Source of the DNA: Chromera velia
Taxonomy: Eukaryota; Sar; Chromeraceae
NCBI GenBank assembly: GCA_018398765.1
Contig: JAHBMJ010004903.1
Location: 4,700 to 27,199, forward strand
Direction: 5' to 3'
Length of the DNA: 22,500 bases
Below the pieces are notes generated by a model that did no database searches, was not told the DNA's origin, and saw only the letters and a program-made list of their open reading frames with translations. The position numbers and the translations under genes were made by a program. This document shows positions 9,953 through 17,838 of the stretch, in pieces (positions within the stretch are counted from its first letter, which is position 1; each line of letters opens with the position of its first letter).

Positions 9953-10106
9953 TCATCTGCATCGGTATTCCTCCCACCCCGCCCGCCCTGGCGCTCCACC
10001 CCATTCCCCGTGCATGGAAGCTTTTCTACCACATTTCCAAAGCGAACTCGCCAACTCCCATGCATTGCCCAACTGCAGGTGGCGTCACCATTGGAGATTA
10101 CTAACC
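9953..10106 (-). CDS. Possible downstream exons of the minus-strand gene at 10599
   Basis: On the minus strand an open frame ends in GKIWRDLEEPLIGE at 10106, followed by GTTAGT. After an acceptor CCACCTGCAG, a 40-codon stretch from 10072 to the TGA at 9953 reads LGNAWELASSLWKCGRK and ends WEEYRCR. The frames join in phase, but the intron between them would be only 33 bases, far shorter than the other introns here (81 to 886). Another frame through 10211-10106 (ending RRTSHRRG) is also open. The order and phase relative to the better exon at 10599-10798 are therefore unsettled. I do not recognise the protein. Confidence 0.25.
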
Positions 10107-10598
10107 TCTCCTATGAGAGGTTCTTCGAGGTCCCTCCAAATTTTCCCATCTCCTCCGGAAAAGAACGACGCAAAACTTTGCTTCCCCTTGCCTTGCCTTT
10201 GACTGCCGGTAATCGTTTTCCCGAAGTAAACCAAGAGGGATCGAAGGAAGGAAGAAATCATATAGCAAGGGAGCAAGAGAGAAGGAAACTAGAGGAAGAA
10301 AGGAAAAGGAGAAAGGAGCAAACAAGTAAACATGCAAGAAAGAGAGAAAGCCTTAGGAAAGAGCGAAGGATAAAACGAAGGCAGGAACAGAGATGAGCGA
10401 AGTCTGGTGAACTGGGGAGCAGAAATAAAGGTCCTAAATAAAGGTTAGAAAGTAGCAAGATCTAGCAAGATCTGAAGAAAAGAATTAAGCAATAAAAATA
10501 ACAAATGGAAGATATAAATTTGAAAGTCATAGGAAAACAGCAGGAATGAGAGAGGTAACACAAAGGAGGAAGGAGAAGAAGAACATTCACTGACGTAC

Positions 10599-10798
10599 CT
10601 TCTGCCCCTCCATGGCAGCCACCACAGTCTCGAAAGCATTCCTGACCTTCTTGGCGGCAGGTTCTGTTGCATATGAGGAGAGCTCTGGTACGACGATGTC
10701 GCTGACTTTGAGCGCACCACCACATATCTCGTCAATCCAAGGGGGGGGGGGGACCTCTTCTTTCTTTGCTCCAGCGTCGACATGCTTCGAAGTTCCGT
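10599..10798 (-). CDS. Internal exon of an unrecognised minus-strand gene
   Basis: In the minus frame this 200-nt stretch reads DGTSKHVDAGAKKEEV, a short proline run, then WIDEICGGALKVSDIVVPEL, SSYATEPAAKKVRNAF and ETVVAAMEGQK. It ends exactly at a strong donor, AAG|GTACGTCAGT. The other two frames are also open here, but this frame has the balanced, amphipathic-helix-like composition of real protein. The proline run comes from a 12-base poly-C (plus-strand G at 10741-10752), so the frame upstream of it depends on homopolymer length. The proposed acceptor is TACATGTAG before 10798, which has a poor pyrimidine tract. The flanks are pyrimidine-rich on the minus strand, as in introns of the plus-strand gene. 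No family was recognised; the first and last exons are uncertain. Confidence 0.5.
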
Positions 10799-10890
10799 CT
10801 ACATGTATTGATTTTTACACATAATTTTCATTTGAAAAATGTATGTAATTTCTTTGCCTCAGCGTCGACGGGGATACCTCGAAGTTCCAT
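10754..10890 (-). repeat. Duplicated exon start, two copies 92 bases apart
   Basis: Minus-strand 10890-10846 and 10798-10754 are near-identical. Both follow an AG and share GGAACTTCGA, GTCGACGCTG and GCAAAGAAA. The upstream copy has an extra CCCC (TATCCCCGTC against CATGTC) and a G shifted near GCTGAGG/GCTGGAG. The upstream copy has the better acceptor (GTACTTTTCAG). Entered in the same phase, the downstream copy stays open through the exon at 10599-10798, while the upstream copy hits TGA after about ten codons. Confidence 0.65.
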
Positions 10891-11442
10891 CTGAAAAGTA
10901 CACATGGAACCGTACATACTTTCGCGTGTATTGATAAAGCCAAAAATATTGGAAGGAAGAATGAAGAGATGAAAAACAGGATAGACACATTGGGAAGGAG
11001 GCACGGGGAATGAGTGACAGCACACGAGAATGAAGGTAAGTAAGAAAGTGTGAGAAAGACGAAGGTCTGATGAAAGAGACCGCCATGAATCACAAGAGAT
11101 GAGAGACCGCATTGCATCCTAAATTAAATTATTATTTTATAGATCATTGTATGCAGCCTCATGCACTCACGTTGCCTTATGTGCCCTCTCGTACGGCTAT
11201 ATTTTTGGGATACGCATCTATGTGTGCATCAGGTTTTTTAATCGACAACCCATGTACATACATACACAGACTAACTCTGGAGGAGTGTATTGTGGAATCC
11301 TACTCTATGGCGCCGCCCTTTAAGCCTTCAATAGCCTTCATATGCACTGTGACTACACTAACTAGCAACTACCTGAATGTATGAGCTCATGTGGCAGCAT
11401 ATGTACCGATGCCACACATTCCGCTACCACGTTTTCGTCCGT

Positions 11443-11443
11443 T

Positions 11444-11482
<39 letters not shown>
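11443..11482. repeat. (TA)n microsatellite
   Basis: About 40 bases of alternating T and A, interrupted once by a C near 11470, followed by a T run. It is simple-sequence DNA with no coding value. Confidence 0.9.
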
Positions 11483-11820
11483 GTTTTTGTACGTATTGCG
11501 CACATCGATCAAAATTGTCGGAGTTGAGTTTAACTTTCGCATTCAAACAACATGTCACTTGAACAATGGATATAGCATCTCTTTAGTCTAATCACTCTGA
11601 TGTCTATCTGTCATAGCTCCAGAGAGTCTCAGAAAAAGGAATAAGTGGAAACCTTGGATGATTAAATAAACCCACTGAGCTGATTGGAATTCCAGATCGC
11701 GTTAGAGCTTAAACTGATATAGAGCTGAACTTTCTGTAAACTGTTGCCTAACTAAGTGTAGCTCACGTTCCTTTTCTAGATTTTCCTTAAAGTTCTTGTC
11801 CCCGCTTTACTTTCTATCTA

Positions 11821-11850
11821 GACACTATAGGGTGGGACACTATAGGGTGG
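11821..11850. repeat. Perfect tandem duplication of a 15-base unit
   Basis: GACACTATAGGGTGG occurs twice head to tail with no mismatch. The unit contains CTATAG, as does the palindrome at 9300. It may be a recent slippage or insertion footprint. Confidence 0.85.
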
Positions 11851-12252
11851 CTGAACACAGTGAACAGGAGGGGTAAAACATGTGGTGACCCAGCTGGTGA
11901 TGCCACCGAGTGCGAGTCTTGGGTGACGCCGGGATTAGCCAGCATGTGGTGCTAGATGTGGTGATGCCAGCATGCAACTATCATATGTTATGCTACATAT
12001 GCTGATGTCTAGGCTGACGCAAAGCATGTGATGATGATGAGGTGACTTAACCCGCCAGCCATCGTGTCCCAATGGTAAAGGGCAGTTTGAGCATATATGC
12101 ATTGCTAGGGCGGGACTTATTGATGTGTCAGAAAAGGTTCTGACACTAGGCGACCACTACAAAAAAAAAATAAAAAAATAAATGTCAAAATCTTATTTTT
12201 GGTTTTCTTTTTTTTTTTTTTGAAAGCTCGATCTGCAATTTAGTGACCATGT

Positions 12253-12288
12253 TTGATTTGATTTGATTTGATTTGATTTGATTTGAGG
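12253..12288. repeat. (GATTT)n pentanucleotide array, left arm
   Basis: About seven head-to-tail GATTT units directly follow TAGTGACCATGTTT. The mirror array on the right arm (13795-13831, AAATC units) is interrupted by ATATA. The opposed arrays can pair over about 1.5 kb. Confidence 0.85.
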
Positions 12289-12820
12289 TAGGGCTTAAGC
12301 TCAAATCAAATATCCAGTCAGGGAGGACCTAGTGTTTAAAGACCTATCAAATACGATCAAATATTTGATCAATATGACTTTTAACCTCAAATATGAAGGT
12401 CCCAAAAAAACTTTTGCAAGTACCGATCCGTTACGTATGCTGATTCAAATGAAAAAACCTAAATCTTGATGGTTTGCTCTCAAAAAAAAAACGTTCTGAG
12501 CTGCACTGAAATTGACGTTTCACCCCCTTTTACTTCATACAGAGGTAAACCAATCAGCTAAACGTTTTCCCAAACAGCTGTGTTGACTTTTCTGGTGCTG
12601 GAACATCTTTTATAGCCCCCTTTTTGAGTGTCTGCAAACATTTTACACCCCGTAAAGACATGTCATACAATCCGACAGGGTCGAACGGGAAGAAAGAGGC
12701 ATAATCAGGCATTTGTTTTTAGAGCCGGATACGCAAAAAAAATATGGTCCATACAAAAGGGGGCAAATGTGATTTAGTGTCAGGTGAAAATACAGGCTAA
12801 ACCAGCCTATTCGCCGTTGT

Positions 12821-13018
12821 ATGACGGACTCCTTGTACACTACAGTAGCCAAGTTCAACGCCCAGGTGAAAGAAGGGGACGTCTTGCGGATGGTGTTCAT
12901 GAAGAAGAAGAATGCCGTCAAGAGCAAAAAAGAGGAGGTCGACCACACGGAGGCAAAACCGAATGTTTCTTTGTTTGAGAAAATGATGAAGCGAACAACG
13001 GTGGGAGGACCAATTTGA
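12821..13018 (+). CDS. Cargo ORF, first frame (N-terminal part?), unrecognised
   Basis: The ATG at 12821 (TTGTATGACG) opens 65 residues: DSLYTTVAKFNAQVKEGDVL, then a lysine-rich stretch (MKKKNAVKSKKEE) and SLFEKMMKRTTVGGP. The balanced, charged composition argues for genuine coding sequence. It ends at the TGA of 13016-13018, exactly where the next open frame takes over, shifted by minus one. A short open stretch at 12660 (MSYNPTGSNGKKEA) may be an upstream exon but has no clear donor. It lies centrally within the inverted-repeat element and is probably its own gene. No known domain was recognised. Confidence 0.45.
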   Translation: MTDSLYTTVAKFNAQVKEGDVLRMVFMKKKNAVKSKKEEVDHTEAKPNVSLFEKMMKRTTVGGPI

Positions 13019-13434
13019 AACTAAAGGAGGCGGCCGCAGACGCAAATGCTGAGAAGGCTGGGGGGAAACTTCCCCCTCCTGAGAAAGTCATCACTCCGGG
13101 TGAGGAAGGCTACCGACCTTTCTATATTCACCTCCAACGTAAGGAGCTTGTTGTCGGCCCTAGCGCGGCACAGAGGGTAGCCGAACTTACTAACTCTGGA
13201 TGCTTAGCTGCCCAGAAACAGGACGGTTCCAACACCAACAGTAATAGCAAACGTGTGCGCGGTTCTCTGTCTCACCCCGTTGTCATCTCTCCGCAACCGA
13301 ATAGAAGCCCAGGAGCACCCACTCCTGGAAAGCCGAAAAGCCAGAGAAAAAGCTCTCAGCAGCTCCCACCACCGATCGATTCGATTTACATTGAAGAAAG
13401 TGATCATGAAGAAGAGGAAAAAGAAGTGCCATAA
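13015..13434 (+). CDS. Cargo ORF, second frame (C-terminal part?), unrecognised
   Basis: An open frame of about 139 codons ends with TAA at 13434. It has no ATG near its beginning, so it is best read as the continuation of the 12821 frame. It holds a possibly folded segment (EGYRPFYIHLQRKELVVGPS, then AAQRVAELTNSGCLAAQ), a basic disordered S/P/K-rich stretch, and an acidic tail (SIYIEESDHEEEEKEVP). The two frames overlap in about 12979-13018. No canonical minus-one slippery heptamer and no convincing intron are seen there, so an inactivating or assembly indel is likely. Nuclear or nucleic-acid binding is possible from the basic and acidic tracts, but that is inference. Confidence 0.45.
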   Translation: MKLKEAAADANAEKAGGKLPPPEKVITPGEEGYRPFYIHLQRKELVVGPSAAQRVAELTNSGCLAAQKQDGSNTNSNSKRVRGSLSHPVVISPQPNRSPGAPTPGKPKSQRKSSQQLPPPIDSIYIEESDHEEEEKEVP

Positions 13435-14366
13435 AGCTGAGTGATTGTCACCTCAATTTTGGTACGTGCTCTAACTTTATCGTATCAACAAAAAGTCATA
13501 TGCAATTTCAAATCTATCAATTTTACGTTCTTAATCTCTATTAGTACTAGAGTGAGTCTCAGTGACTAGTGTATATACACTGCCACACAGGCATATTTTT
13601 TTTACGGAACTAATAAGTTATAATTTTATATATTTTTTTTTAAATTTTTGAAACACACATCAGAAATGTTCTGATAACTATTGTCATAAGAAAAATGATC
13701 AGAGTGACAGTAAGTCAGTGATTCAGTGAGGAACCCAAAGAGGTTAACCTCAAATCTTACCTCAAATATCAAATATTTGAGGTTGAAGCTCAAATCAAAT
13801 CAAATCAAATCAAATATAATCAAATCAAACATGGTCACTACATGGTCACTAATCTGCATGTGCATGATGATGTCGCTGCATTGTCGCACGCCCGTGGATA
13901 TTCGATCGACTCGGAGTCCCCGCCGCAGGACCCCCACGTGGCATATGTATGCAAACCAGCCGATCACAGGCCGCGCGTGCATGCATCCCCAGCCGGCAAC
14001 TTCGCTCATGTAAATGGGCTCAGTCAAACGCCTGCAGCGGTTTGTCTGACCTTATATGGCCTTTTTGGCTCAAACACCAGCTTCGATCTAGCAGCCTACT
14101 GCAAGCTGCTTAGCGTGTGACTAACTCTATTACTGATCAAAAGACTGACTTTGATGCAAGTTTTACTATGAAAACGACCTTTGATCTAGCCTTTGATCTC
14201 TGTATCGATCGTCCAGTCCCAAGTCAGATGAATGTTAACTTTCATTAATTTTTTTGGCCAGCCTGAACATGTTTATAAACAAAAAAATAATAATAATAAA
14301 TAGGGTAAATGCTCTTTTTTTTTTTGTTTTTTTTTTTTGTATATAGTGGTCGCCTAGTTCTGACAC

Positions 14367-15080
14367 CTATAGACCTGAGGGGTTGATCTAAAACGCTCCA
14401 TCCGAGTCCATCGATATCTGCATGCAGGTGTCTCAGCGACCTCTCGACGGTGTAGATTGAGGCCTGGCAGTGGACCGCGGGGCTAGCCGTGGGGCAACCT
14501 GAATTTGGTCCTGAAACAATGTCAGAAACATTAATCCGATCGGACCAATCCTATCCCCAGTCCTATCCTATAGGGCACCAATTAAATCACTATCACCGTG
14601 ACTATCACACTACCATAACAAACACCATATCTAGCACCATATATGAATCATAATATGATTTGAACCGCAGGATTTAATTAAAATAATGCAATCTAGAAGG
14701 TAATTCTGTAGCTAGTCCTATGGATAGTACATACAAGTTATCATACAACCGCGATGATTCAGATATTTGCGACATGCCTAGCGACATACTTGTATGGCCT
14801 AGCTTTGAACTAAGCTTTCAATGTTTTGTCAAATGACTGTGTCAAGTAATCATAATGATGAATCATGACGATGGCGCATGCAGGATTGCATCAAACAATG
14901 TGGGAAATTTGAAAGGACGTAGGAAAGCACATGCCACGAAGGACTTTGCACCTGCTTCCAACAAGACAAGAAAGAAAGAAAGAAAGAAAGAAAAGAAAGA
15001 AAGAAAGAAAGAAAGAAAAGAAAGAAAGAAACAAAGAAAAGAAAGAAAGAAAGAAAGAAAGAAAAGAAAGAAAGAAAGAA

Positions 15081-15113
<33 letters not shown>

Positions 15114-15527
15114 CGATCGATCGATCGAAATGAAGAAAGAAAGGAACTCAGGAAAGAAGTGTCAGGGTCCCGAGTCGAGTTGCTTTGCAATCGACAGAAA
15201 GGACCTGCGATGACATACAGCTGGATCCGCTTGGCGCGGTGGTCACCCACGGCATATACGGTTTGAGTACAGGATTTTTGAACGGGAATCGAACTTACAC
15301 CAATCAATGCACAGACAGACCCCCATGTCGTGCACTTCGAAGTAGCGCTCGGTGTGGCAGACCGAGCTAGGCCCATGCATTTCATCTTTTCTCTTCCACC
15401 AGGTCTCCCCTCCGTCTCCCCGGGATGCTTTGATACAGACACACGGCTTCTTAAGCCTCTTCATTCAAACTCTCACAGCTCCCACAGGCACGCATGCACC
15501 TTTTCCTCTTTCTCCATATTTTTTCAG
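14367..15527. other. Intergenic or intronic region with dispersed-repeat traces and microsatellites
   Basis: 14437-14545 resembles 9478-9570 by eye. 14560-14860 is AT-leaning and shows nothing coding. The GAAA microsatellite occupies 14969-15111. 15240-15380 has open frames on both strands and an A-box/B-box-like pair on the minus strand, but no tRNA fold. 15365-15527 is pyrimidine-rich on the plus strand and looks like an intron leading into the exon at 15528. Confidence 0.45.
14969..15127. repeat. (GAAA)n microsatellite followed by (GATC)4
   Basis: About 140 bases of GAAA units with periodic single-base phase slips and one ACAA interruption, then GATCGATCGATCGATCG at 15111-15127. The tract is purine-only on the plus strand. 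Long Lys/Glu/Arg or Phe/Leu/Ser frames through it are artefacts. Confidence 0.92.
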
Positions 15528-15720
15528 TACGGACTTCCAAGCCAAAGCACTCACTCCGAGACACCCCATGAGTCCTTCTCTCTCCCCATTTCCCTTCGAG
15601 GTGACGCACGCAATGTCGGTCGACCGGGGCAGTGAAGCAGAATTTGAACAAGATAGTCGAGTCAATGAACGAGCACAAACCCCTCACTTACGGCAAAAAA
15701 CTCCACCACCACTACTTTAG
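15528..15720 (+). CDS. Probable terminal exon of an unrecognised plus-strand gene
   Basis: A strong acceptor (CATATTTTTTCAG) precedes 15528. After one phase base the frame reads 63 residues to a TAG at 15718-15720, including TDFQAKALTPRHPMSP, EVTHAMSVDRGSEAEFEQDS and RVNERAQTPHLRQ, ending KTPPPLL. The composition is polar, like a disordered tail. The same frame is open back to 15352, but through CT-rich sequence that looks intronic. Upstream exons could not be identified. The stop lies 52 bases from the stop of the minus-strand gene at 15773, so the two would be convergent neighbours. Not recognised; moderate support. Confidence 0.38.
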
Positions 15721-15772
15721 TCAATTGACTTTACGTACTTTTCCCATTTCCATCTCTTCCCTTCCAGAACAA

Positions 15773-16185
15773 TTAATCACTACTTCTCGCATGTCTTTCT
15801 CTTTTTTCCTGTCCCTCCAGTCTCATTTCTGACCGGCTGGATAGAGACGTTCTGATCCGCCACACTCCCCCCCCTCTTTCCGCATGCATGTCAAGACCTT
15901 GCTTCAAAGAAGCCGAAGTGACGAACGAATGAAGCTCCCTCCAGGGAGACAGGGAGGGAGCTCGGGTGATGCACGCGAATTCCTCATCCACGTCTCTCAG
16001 CACGCAGAGCTCTGCCGGAAAAGCCAATTGAAGACAGACGTACGTTAGTGCCAACGAATCCGCCGCTAATATTGCATGAAGATAGGGGGGCTCGTGGGGG
16101 GGGATCCCTCTTCCTCTTTCTTGGAAGCATGCAAGACATACCCGCTCCTCACTTGTTGACTCAACTCACGCCACCGCACAGACAT
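15773..16185 (-). CDS. Unrecognised minus-strand gene end, about 137 residues, frame break at poly-C
   Basis: From an ATG at 16185 the minus frame reads MSVRWRELSQQVRSGYVLHA then SKKEEEGSPP and reaches a run of eight C (plus-strand G at 16096-16103). After the run, the frame with protein-like content is shifted: HEPPYLHAILAADSLALTY, VCLQLAFPAELCVLRDVDEE, FACITRAP, WRELHSFVTSASLKQ, ending at TAA 15773. One additional C in the run would fuse the two into a single 137-residue frame. The helix-like middle section is the convincing part. Earlier exons may lie upstream, since a possible acceptor (TTTTTGGTTCAG) precedes the ATG and the sequence beyond is pyrimidine-rich on this strand. No family recognised. 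Confidence 0.42.
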
Positions 16186-16422
16186 GCAGCCGTGCTGAAC
16201 CAAAAACTCTCCCTGCTTTCCTTCCTCCTGCCTAGTGGCCAATTTAAGAGAGACGTTTCCTTTCCTTTCCCTTTCCTCCCCATAGGGAGAGTAATTGAAT
16301 GAGTCAAGAGAGAGAGAAGCAGGGGGAAAAGGAAGGAGAAAGAAAGGAACATGCAAGCAAGCAAGCACGCAATCAAGCAAGTAAGAAAGAACGACAGAAA
16401 GAGAGAGAGAGAGAGAGAGAAA

Positions 16423-16453
<31 letters not shown>

Positions 16454-17838
16454 GAAAGAGGCAAAGGAAAAGAGGAAGCAAGGAAGAAAAGAAAAGACAG
16501 ACAGCACCAGAGAAGCGGTCAAGCAACGATGCATGCATTTATGCGTGCAAGAACAAGTGAATCAGGAAGAAACATACCATACGTTTCTTCTTCTCCCTTC
16601 TTTTGTTCAGACAGACAGACAAGCGGGCAGAAACAGAAAGAGAGAAGCAAAGAAGCCACTGTTCAATCCAGAGACGCAGTGACAGGAAGGAAGGGAGGAG
16701 AAAAGAAAGGAAGGATTCAGTGTGTCAAAACAAGGGGAAAAGCAGAAAAGGAGAAGAGAGACAAACACCCCGCTTCTTCCCTCTTCCTCTCCTCGGGCAA
16801 ACACGAGGACACCTGCCTGCCAGCCTGCCTGACACACCCACACACACTCCACCAAGATGAGACAAAGACAAGACCACTGCAGCGCCAGCGGCAGCAGCAG
16901 CAGCAACACGCGGGGCCCGACTGTCCCAAAAGCTCCCCCGATCCCCGCCTCACCCGGAACAGTCGGTTGCGCGCAAAAGAATGAAACAGAGGACAGGAGC
17001 AGCGAGGGGCATTGTAACAAGGAGCCAGAAGAAAGGAAAAGAGGAAATCACAGTGAGAAAGAGAAAGAAGGACTCAAAACGTGAGAAAGAACAGAAGAGA
17101 AGAGAAAACATCAGAAGTGGACCACAAAGAGTAGAGAGACACCATCAGATAGGTTCATTGCACCACGACATTCGATCACATTCATTGCACAAACAACAGC
17201 ACCACGACAAGGAGAGAGAAAACGAGAAAGATGGGGCAGACACACGAAGAAGAATCAAAAGAAAAGAAAGAGAAAGAAGAAAATTCTACTCAATTGACTC
17301 TAGATATGCTGCTACCATCAGAAAGCGTAAAAGTACAGTTGCATGCCGACCAAGGGGCCTTTCGTCACAGGTTACATAAACCTACAATGACTGCCTGCCA
17401 CATTTTTGTTGCTTGTCTTTCCTTCTCAGACAGACCACGTGCCAGAAAGAAAGAGAGACAGAGAGACAGAGGGGTCATGTCCTTCTTTCCTTTTCCTTTC
17501 CTCTTCCTTTCTTGCAGACGGAGACAGACAGGCACATGCACACACCCGTACGCGCACACGCACGCGCACATCCCTGATCCCCCCCCTGCCGACCCTTTCT
17601 GCCCGCCTCTTCACCCACGAACATGAAGAGCTCGGCAGAAAGGGAGAGAGAGATCCTCCCTCATCTGCTACAACTGAAATTTTCCTTCCTTCCACACCCC
17701 ACGCTCACCCCACCCACAATTTTCCTTTCATTCAAATCTGAATACCTCCCTTCCATCTATTTTTCTTTCATTCAAATGTTGAGCCTCCCCATCACCTTCA
17801 TTGCCTCCTTTCCTGTTTCTCCCTTTCCAAGCAATTCC
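16186..17838. other. Purine/pyrimidine-skewed low-complexity region, probably intron or spacer
   Basis: 16300-16500 holds degenerate GCAA, GA and GAAA microsatellite runs, followed by ACAGAC-rich patches and A/G-rich sequence to about 17290. On the minus strand this reads as long CT tracts, like the introns of the confident genes. Three plus-strand pyrimidine tracts ending in CAG (before 16610, 17439 and 17518) each run into an ACAGAC or ACGGAGAC word. A plus-strand frame at 16857-17084 (MRQRQDHCSASGSSSSN, TVPKAPPIPASPGTVG) has GC-rich third positions and could be a short exon, but a minus-strand frame across it is equally open. 17560-17838 is the 3' flank of the EYA gene. Confidence 0.4.

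Larger units (their letters stand above)
10891..12124. other. Non-coding stretch with microsatellite and tandem duplication
   Basis: 10900-11100 is pyrimidine-rich on the minus strand and could be upstream intron or UTR of the gene at 10599. No exon could be supported between 11100 and 12124. An AT dinucleotide run lies at 11443-11482, and a perfect 15-base tandem duplication at 11821-11850. 11880-12060 repeats the words TGTGGTG and GATGCCA several times without a clear period. Confidence 0.5.
12125..14366. mobile_element. Putative 2.24 kb DNA element with terminal and subterminal inverted repeats
   Basis: The right end (14344-14366) is TAGTGGTCGCCTAG followed by TTCTGACAC. Its reverse complement, GTGTCAGAA then CTAGGCGACCACTA, is found at the left end at 12125-12133 and 12146-12159, where 12 extra bases turn the tip into a hairpin (GTGTCAGAA, AAGG, TTCTGACAC). 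Inside each tip is an A-rich tract on the inward strand. A second inverted pair follows: TTAGTGACCATGTTTGATTT plus a (GATTT)n array at about 12239-12288, and its complement at about 13795-13851, where TAGTGACCATG is duplicated. The centre carries an open frame in two pieces (12821-13018 and 13015-13434). No target-site duplication is obvious beside the tips, and no transposase, integrase or reverse-transcriptase motif is visible. The architecture suits a cut-and-paste or foldback element; its class is unknown. Confidence 0.6.

Noticed and set aside
14891-15266. Lys/Glu/Arg-rich (plus) and Phe/Leu/Ser-rich (minus) frames through the GAAA tract
   Set aside because: They are products of the microsatellite read in different frames; there is no support outside the repeat.
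15240-15380. tRNA on the minus strand
   Set aside because: A B-box and a 7-bp hairpin with a CTGCCAC loop are present, but spacing is too long and the T-stem and acceptor stem do not pair.
16299-16682. Plus-strand frame starting MSQEREKQGEKEG, rich in K, E and R
   Set aside because: It consists mainly of degenerate tetranucleotide and GA repeats. The skew matches minus-strand intron sequence, and no bordering splice pattern is convincing.
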